Source of the DNA: Ananas comosus
Lineage: Eukaryota > Streptophyta > Magnoliopsida > Poales > Bromeliaceae
Direction: 5' to 3'
NCBI RefSeq assembly: GCF_001540865.1
Contig: NC_033636.1
Span: forward strand, 7,881,523 to 7,945,522
DNA length: 64,000 bases
Numbering within the stretch: the first letter of the stretch is position 1; every line of letters begins with the position of its first letter. The notes beneath the pieces are model-generated. The model was not told the DNA's origin and did no database searches. It saw nothing but the letters and a program-made list of their open reading frames with translations. Positions 13,594 through 24,500 of this stretch are shown here, piece by piece. A program made the position numbers and the translations under genes.

Positions 13594-14910
13594 ATTCTTC
13601 GTGTCACCATTACTAAACAATCCCTTCTCCATCACCCAATCCTCGATCATGGCCTGCGCAGCGGCACCCTGATCGGCCGGGACTAGATGCCCGGCCCCAG
13701 AAACCACCACATGGCTCAACGGCCCCCACCGCTGCACGTACCCGAAGAGCTCCCCATCCACCTCCCACACCTTCCTCTCCGCACCCAAGAAGCTCTCCAA
13801 CCCTCCCCACTCCATCTCCCTCACCCACGCCTCCGTCGACACCACCCCGTCCCTGAGATCGAACACCCCCTGGTACAGCAAAACCCTGACCTTTGTCAGG
13901 AGCTCCTCCACCATGGATTTGACGCTCTTCATCACGTCCTCGTGCATGGCCTCTGCGACCTCCGCGCTGCACTCCTCCCAAGTTAGCTCCTTTGGGACGC
14001 CGAGCGCCTCCTTCACCTCGTCCCTGTTGAGGAAGTCGCCAACAATGGCGGTTTGGTAGGGTTTCTTCTTGGTTAGGTCGTAGAGGGTCGCCAAACCGGT
14101 GGCGTTCTGGAGCCACTCGAGCACCTTGCCGCGCGCGTCGGACGCCTCGGCCCATTTCTCCGCGAGGGTCAGGTTCACCGCGGCGCCCTGAAGGTGTTCG
14201 AGGAAACGCCGCTGCCGCTCGTTGATGAGCCCGGAGAAGTACGCGGAGGCGGCGTGCGTGGCCACCTGCGCGGCGGGGTGGGTGAGCCCGTTCCCGACCG
14301 CGACGCCGCGGAGGTTGACGCGGCGGCTCGGCGGCGCCCGCGCGCTCCACGCCGCGATGAGGGCGCCCGCGGCGGGGACGTACTTGCCCGCGTAGCTCTC
14401 GCCCGTGAGGAAGAGGGGCCGCGCGCGGAGCGTGGCGTTGCGCGCGAGGAACCCCTGGAGCGCGCCCCAGAGGTGCGCGGCGACGGTGGGCTGGTCGCGG
14501 GGGATCGCCGCGGCGTCGGCGGCGGAGCTGAAGCCGGAGCCGAGGGGGTTGTCGACGAAGAGGAGCCCGAAGCGGCGGTTCCAGGAGAAGGGGTTGGGGC
14601 GGAGGGAGGGTTCGTCGGAGGGGGAGAGGAGCCATGGGCCGAGCTCGAAGAGGTTGCCGAGCATGGAGGAGCAACCAGGGCCACCCTGGAGCCAGAGAAG
14701 GATTGGGGTGGAGGCGAGCGGGGAGAGGGGGAGTTGCGCTTCGTAGAAGGCGAAGAAGAGCGCTGGGGAAGAGGACGAGGAGGAGATGGGGAGGTACCCG
14801 GACATGGTGGGGCGAGCTTCGAGGGGGAAGAGGGAGGAGGACGAGGACGAGGACGAGGACGAGGAGGAGATGAAGAGGAGGAGGAAGAAGATGAAGCGCA
14901 CGAGCGCCAT
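13519..14910 (-). CDS. SCPL50: Serine carboxypeptidase-like protein, copy A (SCPL50 type)
   Basis: Intronless gene for a 463-aa secreted S10 family peptidase or acyltransferase. The start at 14910 (MALVRF) matches that of the inverted copy. An in-frame ATG 20 codons upstream would place charged residues before the signal peptide and is rejected. A hydrophobic signal peptide (FIFFLLLFIS) is followed by a serine run. Next come the oxyanion-hole region WLQGGPGCSS, the nucleophile elbow GESYAGKY, the catalytic Asp in YQGVFDLRDG and the catalytic His in GAGHLVPADQ, so the triad is complete. Length is normal for the family. GC content falls sharply from 5' to 3', a usual monocot pattern. The C-terminus carries a run of 14 asparagines from an AAC repeat, then KEKDDILRGSY. 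A CGA-to-TGA change relative to copy B removes the last five codons. Substrate is unknown. Confidence 0.9.
13556..13594. repeat. (TTG)n trinucleotide repeat coding for poly-Asn
   Basis: About 13 TTG units, read as AAC on the minus strand, lie in frame near the end of SCPL copy A. At the matching place copy B has an AAG-then-AAC tract coding for lysines then asparagines. Confidence 0.9.
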
Positions 14911-15578
14911 GAGCGAGTGAGAGAGAGTGCGGTGTTGACTTTGGAGAGCATCGTGTGAGAGGTGAATCATGATTCATGAATGGTGTGGGTCAAATTGCAC
15001 GTTAGCCCCTCTACGATTCAGATTTTACGAGTTGCTCTCTTTTAATTTTCACTCAAACAACTTATTAGTCTCCCAACAACAACGCCTTGCTAAGAAAATC
15101 TCGATTGGCTCTTATATGTTAGGATTTATTTTTTATTTACTTTTTTTTAGAGTTTTAGCATTAAAAACTAATAACTATTGATCTATTATCCTATCATAAA
15201 TAAAATAATAAAAATAATTAAATTATAAACCAGTAAAATACTAAAGGATCAATCCTCCAAAAATCACTAAAGAATACATTGCTAACCTTATTTTTTTTTC
15301 TTTTTCAGTCCTCCGATTAAAAGTTAAGTGAAAAATTAAAAAAAAAGAAAGTAAAAGAGCAAATTCGATCAAAAGTATGCTTTTTGCTAATTGAATTGTT
15401 GATACAACTGGTATAATATGATTTTTTTTTTTTAACCCGGACAAATATATTAGATTACAATTAACTTTATTTAGAACTAAAGTTACTAAAGTGTAATGTA
15501 TGCGAAAATGAAAAAAACAAAGTTTTTAAATAAAAAGTATGAGAACCTGGTTGTTATATGAGGATATTACAGTGACTA

Positions 15579-16009
15579 GGGATAATTACCAATATATCTC
15601 TCAAAATTTCAAAAATATTTAATTTACTTCTAAATTTTTTATTTCTAATATACCTTCATATATTCCTCCGTTATTCAAAAATATCCCCACAGTTATCGTC
15701 CGTTAAGTTATTTGGGGTTAAACGTAAGTTAAATGTCTACCAAAGTTTTAAAAAAATTAAAATACCTCTTTTGTCTTTAATTTAAGGGCAAATAAGAAAA
15801 GTTGGTGATGGTAGAAGGGTATATTTGAAATGCCAAAATAGTAATTTTATAAAAATAACGGTTATCACCAATAATTCACTAGTAGAATTTAACTCTAGAG
15901 ATATATTTAAAATAACTTGGAACGTAAAAATGGTATTTTTAATATTAGCCTTTTAAGAGGAGTATATCAGAAAATTAGAAACTTTTTAAGGTTATGTAAG
16001 CATTGCCCC
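15579..16009. mobile_element. MULE-like MITE, decayed, in the spacer of the inverted duplication
   Basis: Left end GGGATAATTACCAATATATC, right end ...GTAAGCATTGCCCC. Inside it shares with 16322-16834 the phrases CGTTATTCAAAAATA, CAGTTATCGTCCGTTAA and GGTTAAACGTAAGTTAAAT in the left half, and GATGGTAGAAGGGTATATTTGAAA in the right half. Same family as the ends of the larger element at 40035-41716. No clear target duplication remains. Confidence 0.65.
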
Positions 16010-16321
16010 TTAGAAATATATATATAAGGAGATCCAACTATAGTAGTTGAAGAAAGTAACTTTAAATAAGAGATAAACTTACTTTCTTAATTACTTTTTA
16101 CACAAAAAAATATTTTTATTTTTCATATTGGAGGTAATCTCACCGCTATATATAAAAAATGAAAAAATTTTACAAATGCACTTTTCAACTGCATGCAACC
16201 GAATAAGTTATTTATAATTACAGTACTTTCTACTTCATCGGAGTGAGATATATGTANTAACCCAAATTAATTTAACGGATGATAACTGCATATATTTTTA
16301 ATTATACTTTATTTTTAATGA

Positions 16322-16834
16322 GGGACAATTGTTTATATACTCCTCAAAACTTCGAAAATATCTCATTTACCCCTATTTTTTTTTTCAATATACCCCTCAT
16401 ATGTTTTTCGTTATTCCAAAATACACATGCAGTTATCATCCGTTAAATTAATTTGGGTTAAACGTGAGTTAAATATCTACTTGAGTTTAAAAAAAAAATA
16501 AAATACCTCTTTTGCCCTTAACTTAAGAGCAAATAAGAAATGTTGGTGATGGTAGAAGAGTATATTTGAAAATATCAAAAATCAAAATGCTTTTTGTGCC
16601 CCTATTTAAGGACAAATAAGAAAAGTCAGTGATGGTAGAAGGGTATATTTGAAAGGACAAAATAGTAATTTCATACAGATAACAGCTATTGCTAACAGTT
16701 TATTAACAGAATTTAACTTTAGGAATATATTTGAAATAGGTTGGAACGTAAAAAGAATATTTTCAATATTAATTTTCTAAGATAAATAAATTAGAAAGTT
16801 GAAAATTTTTTAAGAATATATAAGTAATTAACCC
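16322..16834. mobile_element. MULE-like MITE with near-perfect 9-bp target duplication
   Basis: Left end GGGACAATTGTTTATATACT, right end ...TATATAAGTAATTAACCC. It is flanked by TTTTAATGA (16313-16321) and TTTTAATTA (16835-16843), eight of nine bases identical. A 9-bp duplication is the hallmark of Mutator-type transposition. It contains an internal duplication of the GATGGTAGAAG block, and no coding sequence. Confidence 0.7.
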
Positions 16835-17948
16835 TTTTAATTATATCAAATCAAAAAGCCCCTTAAAAAAAAAAAACAGTTTTGTGTATTAGACTTCGTT
16901 TGGAATTGCCGGAGATTGCGTTACATGCAGTGAAAAACGACGATAAAAAAATATCATATTTGTTTCCATACGTAATATTGCGTTTCGCATATTACGGTTA
17001 GTCGTTACACTAAATTGGCCTCAATATCAAACTAAGATTTAATTTGTTTCACTGAGCTCCACTAACTACTAGCCAGAGCACATCTTATAAGTCAAACATA
17101 AGAGTGAATGGTCCAAAGTGATTAGGTATTTGTTACTAATAATAAATAATAAATGCATAATGATTAATGATTTCTCTAACATATCGATTACATCTAAGCC
17201 AGCAAAGTTTTCTCATCCTTGTCAATTTGCCGGATCCAATCATGAGTAAAATAAAAGAATGATGGGTAAAATATATGAGCACTCCTTGTATTATCCTCAT
17301 ATCACAACAAGGTTCTCATTCTTTTCATTTAAAAACTTTATGTATTTATATTTTTGCATATATTATTACACTTTAGTTTTAGACAGAGTTAATTGTATTC
17401 TAATGTATATGGATGGAGTTTTTTTAAATAAAAAAATCATCTTATACCAGTTGTATCAACAATTCAATTAAGACGAAACTTAGTTTTAACTGAATTTGCG
17501 CGCTCATAATTTGTTTAATATATATGATCAAAGGGAAGCTAAGAAAATAATTTTTGGAGGCAAAAGAAAAGGTTTTTATTATTATTTCTTTTGCTACCAA
17601 ACAAAGTATTTTAAATATAACGATTGCAAGAATAAAAAACTCCAGTCTCGTTGAGAAAACCCCTATTCGTTTATTCAAAAATTTATTGGTGCTTTTTAAT
17701 ACTAAAATTTAAAAAAATAAAAAAATAAATTTTATGGAGAGGAGGATTATAATCATTGTGTAGAGATAAAATTGATATAGGACAGCGAATCGGAGTCTTC
17801 TCAACCAGACTTTGTTGGGATTCCAAGTTATTTGAGGGCAAATTAAAAGGTACCGACTCAGAAAACGCAAATAGTAGAGGGTCTACCGATGCAATTTGAC
17901 CGATAAGAAGCAACATTCACCTCTCGCAACGCACTCTTTCACTCTCTC

Positions 17949-19358
17949 ATGGCGCTCGTGCACTTCATCTTCTTCCTCCTCCTCATCCCCTTCATCTCCT
18001 CGTCCTCTTCCTCTTCCTCCCTCTTCCCGCTCGAAGCTCGCCCCACCATGTCCGGGTACCTCCCCATCTCCTCCTCCTCCTCCTCCTCTTCCCCAGCGCT
18101 CTTCTTCGCCTTCTACGAAGCGCAATTCCCCCTCTCCCCGCTCTCCTCCACCCCCATCCTCCTCTGGCTCGAGGGCGGCCCCGGTTGCTCCTCCATGCTC
18201 GGCAACCTCTTCGAGCTCGGCCCATGGCTCCTCTCCCCCTCCGACGAACCCTCCCTCCGCCCCAACCCCTTCGCCTGGAACCGCCGCTTCGGGCTCCTCT
18301 TCGTCGACAACCCCCTCGGCACCGGCTTCAGCTCCGCCGCCGACGCCGCGGCGATCCCCCGCGACCAGCCCACCGTCGCCGCGCACCTCTGGGGCGCGCT
18401 CCAGGGGTTCCTCGCGCGCAACGCCACGCTCCGCGCGCGGCCCCTCTTCCTCACGGGCGAGAGCTACGCGGGCAAGTACGTCCCCGCCGCGGGCGCCCTC
18501 ATCGAGGCGCGGAACGCGCGCGCGCCGCCGAGCCGCCGCGTCAACCTCCGCGGCGTCGCGGTCGGGAACGGGCTCACCCACCCCGCCGCGCAGGTCGCCA
18601 CGCACGCCGCCTCCGCGTACTTCTCCGGGCTCATCAACGAGCGGCAGCGGCGTTTCCTCGAACACCTTCAGGGCGCCGCGGTGAACCTGACCCTCGCGGA
18701 GAAATGGGCCGAGGCGTCCGACGCGCGCGGCAAGGTGCTCGAGTGGCTCCAGAACGCCACCGGTTTGGCGACCCTCTACGACCTAACCAAGAAGAAACCC
18801 TACCAAACCGCCATTGTTGGCGACTTCCTCAACAGGGACGAGGTGAAGGAGGCGCTCGGCGTCCCAAAGGAGCTAACTTGGGAGGAGTGCAGCGCGGAGG
18901 TCGCAGAGGCCATGCACGAGGACGTGATGAAGAGCGTCAAATCCATGGTGGAGGAGCTCCTGACAAAGGTCAGGGTTTTGCTGTACCAGGGGGTGTTCGA
19001 TCTCAGGGACGGGGTGGTGTCGACGGAGGCGTGGGTGAGGGAGATGGAGTGGGGAGGGTTGGAGAGCTTCTTGGGTGCGGAGAGGAAGGTGTGGGAGGTG
19101 GATGGGGAGCTCTTCGGGTACATGCAGCGGTGGGGGCCATTGAGCCATGTGGTGGTTTCCGGGGCCGGGCACCTGGTCCCAGCCGATCAGGGCGCCGCTG
19201 CGCAGGCCATGATCGAGGATTGGGTGATGGAGAAGGGATTGTTTAGTAATGGCGACACGACGACGAAGAAGAAGAAGAAGAAGAAGAAGAACAACAACAA
19301 CAACAAGAAGGAAAAGGATGATATATTGAGGGGATCTTATCGACCAATATCTTTTTGA
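17949..19358 (+). CDS. SCPL50: Serine carboxypeptidase-like protein, copy B (SCPL50 type)
   Basis: Intronless, 469 aa, divergently oriented to copy A with about 3.0 kb between the two starts. A signal peptide (residues 1-17) is followed by a serine run. The triad is complete: Ser172 in GESYAGKY, Asp351 in YQGVFDLRDG and His408 in GAGHLVPADQ. The oxyanion-region motif is WLEGGPGCSS: Glu75 stands where copy A has Gln and classical family members have Asn, a position that contacts the substrate carboxylate. Apart from this, the serine runs and the tail, the two proteins differ at only a handful of residues. The C-terminus has a lysine run followed by asparagines, then KEKDDILRGSY and five more residues. 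Secretion to vacuole or wall is likely from the signal peptide; substrate unknown. Confidence 0.9.
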   Translation: MALVHFIFFLLLIPFISSSSSSSSLFPLEARPTMSGYLPISSSSSSSSPALFFAFYEAQFPLSPLSSTPILLWLEGGPGCSSMLGNLFELGPWLLSPSDEPSLRPNPFAWNRRFGLLFVDNPLGTGFSSAADAAAIPRDQPTVAAHLWGALQGFLARNATLRARPLFLTGESYAGKYVPAAGALIEARNARAPPSRRVNLRGVAVGNGLTHPAAQVATHAASAYFSGLINERQRRFLEHLQGAAVNLTLAEKWAEASDARGKVLEWLQNATGLATLYDLTKKKPYQTAIVGDFLNRDEVKEALGVPKELTWEECSAEVAEAMHEDVMKSVKSMVEELLTKVRVLLYQGVFDLRDGVVSTEAWVREMEWGGLESFLGAERKVWEVDGELFGYMQRWGPLSHVVVSGAGHLVPADQGAAAQAMIEDWVMEKGLFSNGDTTTKKKKKKKKNNNNNKKEKDDILRGSYRPISF

Positions 19359-20221
19359 AAATGCAGTAGCTCGCGAATTCCTTCGCATTAAAACTAAGTA
19401 TCTTTACTATCTTCTACGAATTGTATAATAATGATTATTAAGTGATGGAGCGAATAAGGATAGTTACGTATCGCGCATAGCATCTTTCAGAAAAAGCAGT
19501 ACCTGGGCTTTCTTCTTATCAAGGCTCAGATATGTATTTTTCTCGCTCTTGTATGTATGTATGTATACTGTATAGTTGTAAACTAGTGCCATTAGTTGGA
19601 GGCATGAGTTTTCCAAACCAAAAATAAACTATTAACAGGTTATTTGATTGTGATTATAATTTCGAAATTCAAATTTTCCTCCGCAGATGTATTTTCATTC
19701 TTCCGGTGTATCGACCGGTGGAAACAACTCGAGGATGAGGAGTTATCGATCTGAATAATTATTTTGCCTGAACAACTTCTCGATTCGAGAAGTAAAAGCC
19801 AAGTGCGTGGCGCCTCAAGTTTCAAAAGCTTCTTGCTCGCGTCGGAAGCTGAATCAGTAGGCCTCTAGGCTCCAAAAGTGATGCTTGTTTCTGTCATTAG
19901 TGTAAAGTTTGGAGATTCCTGAACAGATCTAACACGAACAGCAGTTCGGCAAAACTTCCGACCGGGCCAAACAGACCCTAAACTTGCTCAATACTGCTTC
20001 TATGAATGATTCATTGCGGCGGTCCTTTGTGGCATAGTTTCGACTCGACACAACTTACGAATCGAATCATTCATGCTTTAAAAGGAGCCCCTGGTGAAAA
20101 TGGTCAGATCCGCACCAGCGGTACCGCACAAACTCATCGACTTACTCTTGCTTTCATATAATCATATTTCACACTCGGTAGAGTTATCACTGTTTTTGGC
20201 ATACTTCAAGGTTCTTTTGAA

Positions 20222-20601
20222 AGCTAAATTATAGAAAACTTTTCTATCAAAATCTGATTTTTTACTTTTCCTTCCTGTCATTTAAAAACTTACACTTTAT
20301 CCCTCTAAAAAATAAAAAATATTCACTTTGGACTCCGCCGTTAGCATTCCATTAGGGTTCCGTCTATATCTCATTATTATATATTTTTTTTATATCGAAA
20401 ATATCCTTCTGCAAATAAAGGAGGGTTAGGGGAGGAGAGGAAGAGGGAGAGGACATTTTGGTCATTTTATCAATACTATTAACACCGTACCCCTTTGTGA
20501 ATATTTTTTATTTTTTAGGGGGAGGAAAGTGTAGGTTTTTAAATGACGGATAGGAAAAGTAAAAATCGAGTTTTGATAGGAGGATTTTCTGTAATTTAGC
20601 C
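20222..20601. mobile_element. 380-bp TIR transposon inserted in the right arm
   Basis: Termini AGCTAAATTATAGAAAACTT and, as reverse complement of the right end, GGCTAAATTACAGAAAATCC, with similarity running about 80 bp inward (both arms contain GTCATTTAAAAAC). The flanking triplet GAA (20219-20221 and 20602-20604) is single in the left arm, where the uninterrupted phrase reads TTCTTTGAATTGCC on the minus strand. This gives an empty-site comparison and a 3-bp target duplication. Non-coding. Relatives lie at about 37502-37856, 38818-39187 and 62680-62960. Confidence 0.7.
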
Positions 20602-20757
20602 GAATTGCTTAATCATAAATGTCCGTGTATTTCGATCAAACATTTCAGTTTTTAGTGAAAAAGAGAAAACCATTTTCAAATGCAAATTTCTTAGATATGC
20701 AATCAGACTTGGTACATCAAAGATAACCAAGTAAATATTGAAAAGTTTCTGCTAAGC

Positions 20758-21552
20758 TATTAAAATATTCGAATTCAAAGTTCAAATTGAAACTCATTAT
20801 TAAAATTAAATTTAAATAGCAAATTTAAATTTGAATTTGAATTTCAAATTAAAATTTTAAATTTTAAATTTAAATTTCAGTCAATAATTTGAATTTATAG
20901 TTGGAGCAGCTTGACTTTAAAGTTCAAATTGAAGTTCTTAGCTAAAAATAATTTGATGAAAATTTAAATTTAAATTCTAGAATTCAAATCTAAATAAAAG
21001 TAAATATCTAAAAATTTAAGTTTAAACATAAAGTCACAAATTTGAATTTAAAAATTTTATTTTGAATTTAAATTTACAAATAAAATTTAGAATGTGACTA
21101 TGATATTAATTCAAACTTAAGGTAAAATTTAACTTTAAAAATAAATTCAAAAATTAAGTTAATACCAAATATAACCCCTTAGCTAAGCTATCCATTTTCG
21201 GTGACTTTCGAATTTTTTGACCGAAGTCAAAAAAGTATGATTTAGTTATAACTCACTTTATTAGTCTACTTTTATAAAGTGACTTTTATATCTTTCGCAA
21301 ACCAAATAATCGATAAGATGTCATTTTTTAAAAGTGTCACTTTTGGTGCTTCACTTTCGGTTAACCAAACATGCTCCAAATTCGGTTTATTTTCTCTTAA
21401 AAAATAAAATAAAATAAAATAAAATAAAATTAGGAGGCAATTTCGGAATTTTGTTTAGTTGAGGGGGTTTTCCATACATTTTTGTCCATCCTATCCAAAT
21501 AAATCCGACCGTTTGGAGCGCGAAACCCCTTCACGCATCGTCTCCCTCGCCC
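20758..21552. other. AT-rich low-complexity DNA before the RimM-type gene
   Basis: 20770-21170 is built from variants of AAATTTGAATTTAAA and TTCAAATT, a degenerate low-complexity tract. An (AAAAT)n run lies at about 21400-21429. The last 70 bases before 21553 are the probable core promoter and short leader of the RimM-type gene. I see no clear TATA box. Confidence 0.55.
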
Positions 21553-24500
21553 ATGTCGATGCTTCTACGCTCTTCGCCCCTCTCCCCTCCCCTCTCCCGA
21601 AACCCTAAACCCTTCCCCCTCCCCCTCCGAACCCATCTCCCCATCTCCCCCTCTCTTCGCTCGACCCCCCTCGCCTCCTCCCCCTCCTCTCGTCGCCTTG
21701 CGCCGCCTTCGAGCTCAGGTACGCCGCCCTTCTCCGCCGCACCTTCGCTATGGCTCCAATCAGCTCAAACCCTAGCAGGTTTCGTTAGGGTTTGCGTCAA
21801 CCTTTTCCAATTCTTCTTCCAGGGTCTCCGGTGGTTGCCGAGGCGGTAATTGGGTCTGGAAATGGTGAGGACGAGGAGGGGGAGGAGGAGCCGAAGTATG
21901 TGGAGGTTGGATATATAAGTAGCGCTCACGGGCTCAGAGGGGAGGTTCGGGTGATGCCCAGCACGGATTTTCCCGAACTTCGATTCGCCAAGGTACTCGT
22001 GATGGAAGAGGGGAAATTTTGGTTTTTTTTTTGGGGGCACAAAATTTTGGGTCTTTTTGTTGGTTTTGGATCGATTTAGAGTTGTTTTGGTGTAATTTTG
22101 ATGTTGTAGCCAGGGAAAAGGTGGTTGAGAACGCGTGCGGCGGGGAAAGAGGTGATTAAAGAAGTGGAGCTCACAGGAGGAAGGGGACACCCTGGACAAA
22201 AGAGTTGGATTATCAGCTTTAGTGGGATCGACACCGTCGAAGAGGTTTGCAAGCTTACTTGCTTTTGCAATTGGTTGCTTTCGAATCACGTGGATCAGAA
22301 TCATAATCCAAGTTGCAAATATGTTTCACTATTGGGAGGTTAATTCCAATATTATGATGTTGAGTATCCATTGTGACCTCCATTTACCATTGTGATGTAG
22401 GCAAGGCAAATAGTTGGTTCATCTTTACTCGTAACAGTACGAGACAGACCAGAATTGGAGGAAGGCGAATTCTACACTCGTGATCTTGTTGGCATGAGAG
22501 TTATTCTCAAGGTCTGTGCTTTTCTTTATCTATCTCATTTATTCTTATTATATGCTTACAACTAACAAGCTAGGAAATCAAGAAATGCAGTTTTGTTGAA
22601 AAGCTTTCCCTTTTCACACCATTTAACCGTTTGTTCACACAAACTTTGTATTTGACAATATGTTTTCTAAAATCAGCAACTATTTCAATAAAAAAGAGTA
22701 TCATGTGGTGTGAAAGAAATAAGATAAAGAAATAGGTATACCCAATCTTAGTAATTTATGTATTTATTTATTTTCTTTTTTCTCGAGATATAAATTATCG
22801 ACTTCTCTTATTTCATTGACATGTATATTTCACCTCTACTCAGGAAACTGGCAAGCTAGTGGGTACAGTAGCAAATGTTTTCAATTATGGCGCTAGTGAT
22901 CTTCTGCATGTAAGGCTTCATTCAGCTGAAGAGCGACCACATCAGTCTAATTTATTGGATCCAGATGACAGTTCTTCAGCTCCGCACATATGGATTCCAT
23001 TTGTCGAGGCAATCGTTCCCGATGTTGATGCGGACAGGAGAGAAATGCAGATTACACCTCCAAAAGGCCTTCTTGAGCTGAATTTACGTTCTGACGTGAG
23101 ATCAAAGAAAGAAAGACGCCAGATGGTTAGGTCTGCTCCTCCTCATAGGATTTAAGCTATATGCTAAGAAATTGTTTTGTACCTTTTTTTTCAGGCGATT
23201 GTCGTTTCTTATCGAGTGATTTCCATTTCTTCACTCTTTCCTCCTTTCATGTATAGTGAGATAAAGATAAAGATGCCATTTCTAATCTTGGTACTCGATT
23301 TACATTTTACTTCTTATTCTTTTGTTGTTTATGGTGCCTGATAAATGTAGAAACTTTTGTTTTCTTCTATAACATGATCAATTTTTCCATGTTCTACTGA
23401 AAGCAACTATTGCTTTCTAGAGTTTATATTGACACTACCTTGTGTTCGCATAAAAGAGAAGTATTTTTTTTCTAGTTCTAACACTGATACCAGTTTTGTG
23501 AATTCTTGCAGGAATGGAAGGAAAAAAGGAAGTTACAGCAACGCTTAGTTGCAACCAAAAAGATCCTTGCTGCATTAGACCAAAAGCATATTCTGGAGGG
23601 ATTAAGAATTGGAGAGAAGAACCAAAAGACTTCTCTTGCGAAGCAGCTCACAAGCATTGACTTCAGATTGTTTCAACAGGCAATACAAAATATTAACAAA
23701 CCATTTATAAGGTGAACAGGTTTTGTCCTTTTAGTTTGCTTTCTTTTCCCACCTTATACAAAAATCTGGTTTTCCATCCTAGTTATAATATCCTAAAACT
23801 ATCCAAGAAGCTCTATAATCTTCTAGATAATAGCTTTTCCTGGTTGTTTATTATGTATAACTAATTTTAGTCTTCAATATGTATAAATTATTTTAGATAT
23901 GCTTATTCTTCATATGTAGCTGACTAATTCATTATTTCCGTCTAAGTCGGTTTAAAGTTATATGATCCGGAGAATTATACCCTGTTATGTGTACTTTGGT
24001 TGTGACATAAGGTGATCTGTGACATGTTAAAAATTGAACTGATTGTGTCATCTATGCTTACTATTTTACTACCATCTTTTTGTTCTCCTTTTCTCATCTA
24101 ACTTTTGCTTATGAAACTTGAAACAGCTACAGCTTGTCAGAGTATATTAATGCTAATTCTTCTGCATTGCTGGAGAATCCAATGAGAATCTCTCATCAAT
24201 GTCTCGTTACCGGTGAAAGTGAAGGGAATAATAACATGAATTATGAATTGCGGAAAGTGGGATTACAACTCCTTAGAAACTCTAAAGTTGCTATTATACT
24301 TATTAGACATGAGAAGGATGACGTTGAAAGGGGATCTGAGACTGATGATGTTCGTGTTGAATCTGCGGTCATCCAGTTTCAGAAATTGTTTAACAATCTT
24401 AATATATTTCTTAAGGTACGTAATTATCAATTATAGTTAAAGACTACCATATTACTTCACCACCACATAGCAAGCAAACCTTTTTTGCAGCTAGGTCCAT

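Larger units (their letters stand above)
12035..15570. repeat. Left arm of large inverted duplication
   Basis: This arm is the reverse complement of 17288-20757 and carries the minus-strand SCPL gene plus flanks. The outer edge matches at 12035-12115 against 20680-20757 (both contain GCAATCAGACTTGGTAC on the plus strand of the right arm). The inner edge matches at 15420-15570 against 17288-17470 (both contain ATACCAGTTGTATCAACAAT in opposite orientation). Flanking identity is roughly 75-88 percent by eye with many indels, so this is not a simple assembly echo. Confidence 0.85.
17288..20757. repeat. Right arm of large inverted duplication
   Basis: Reverse-complement partner of 12035-15570, carrying SCPL copy B on the plus strand. 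It differs from the left arm by a 380-bp transposon insertion at 20222-20601 and many small changes outside the coding region. The spacer between the arms (15571-17287) is AT-rich and holds the two MITEs; one base near 16258 is N. Confidence 0.85.

Noticed and set aside
13613..14977. Long ORFs in the other frames of both SCPL genes (Pro/Arg-rich and Glu/Gly-rich)
   Set aside because: They arise from the very high GC content of the real frame, lack any domain, and the S10 motifs are all in the frame annotated.
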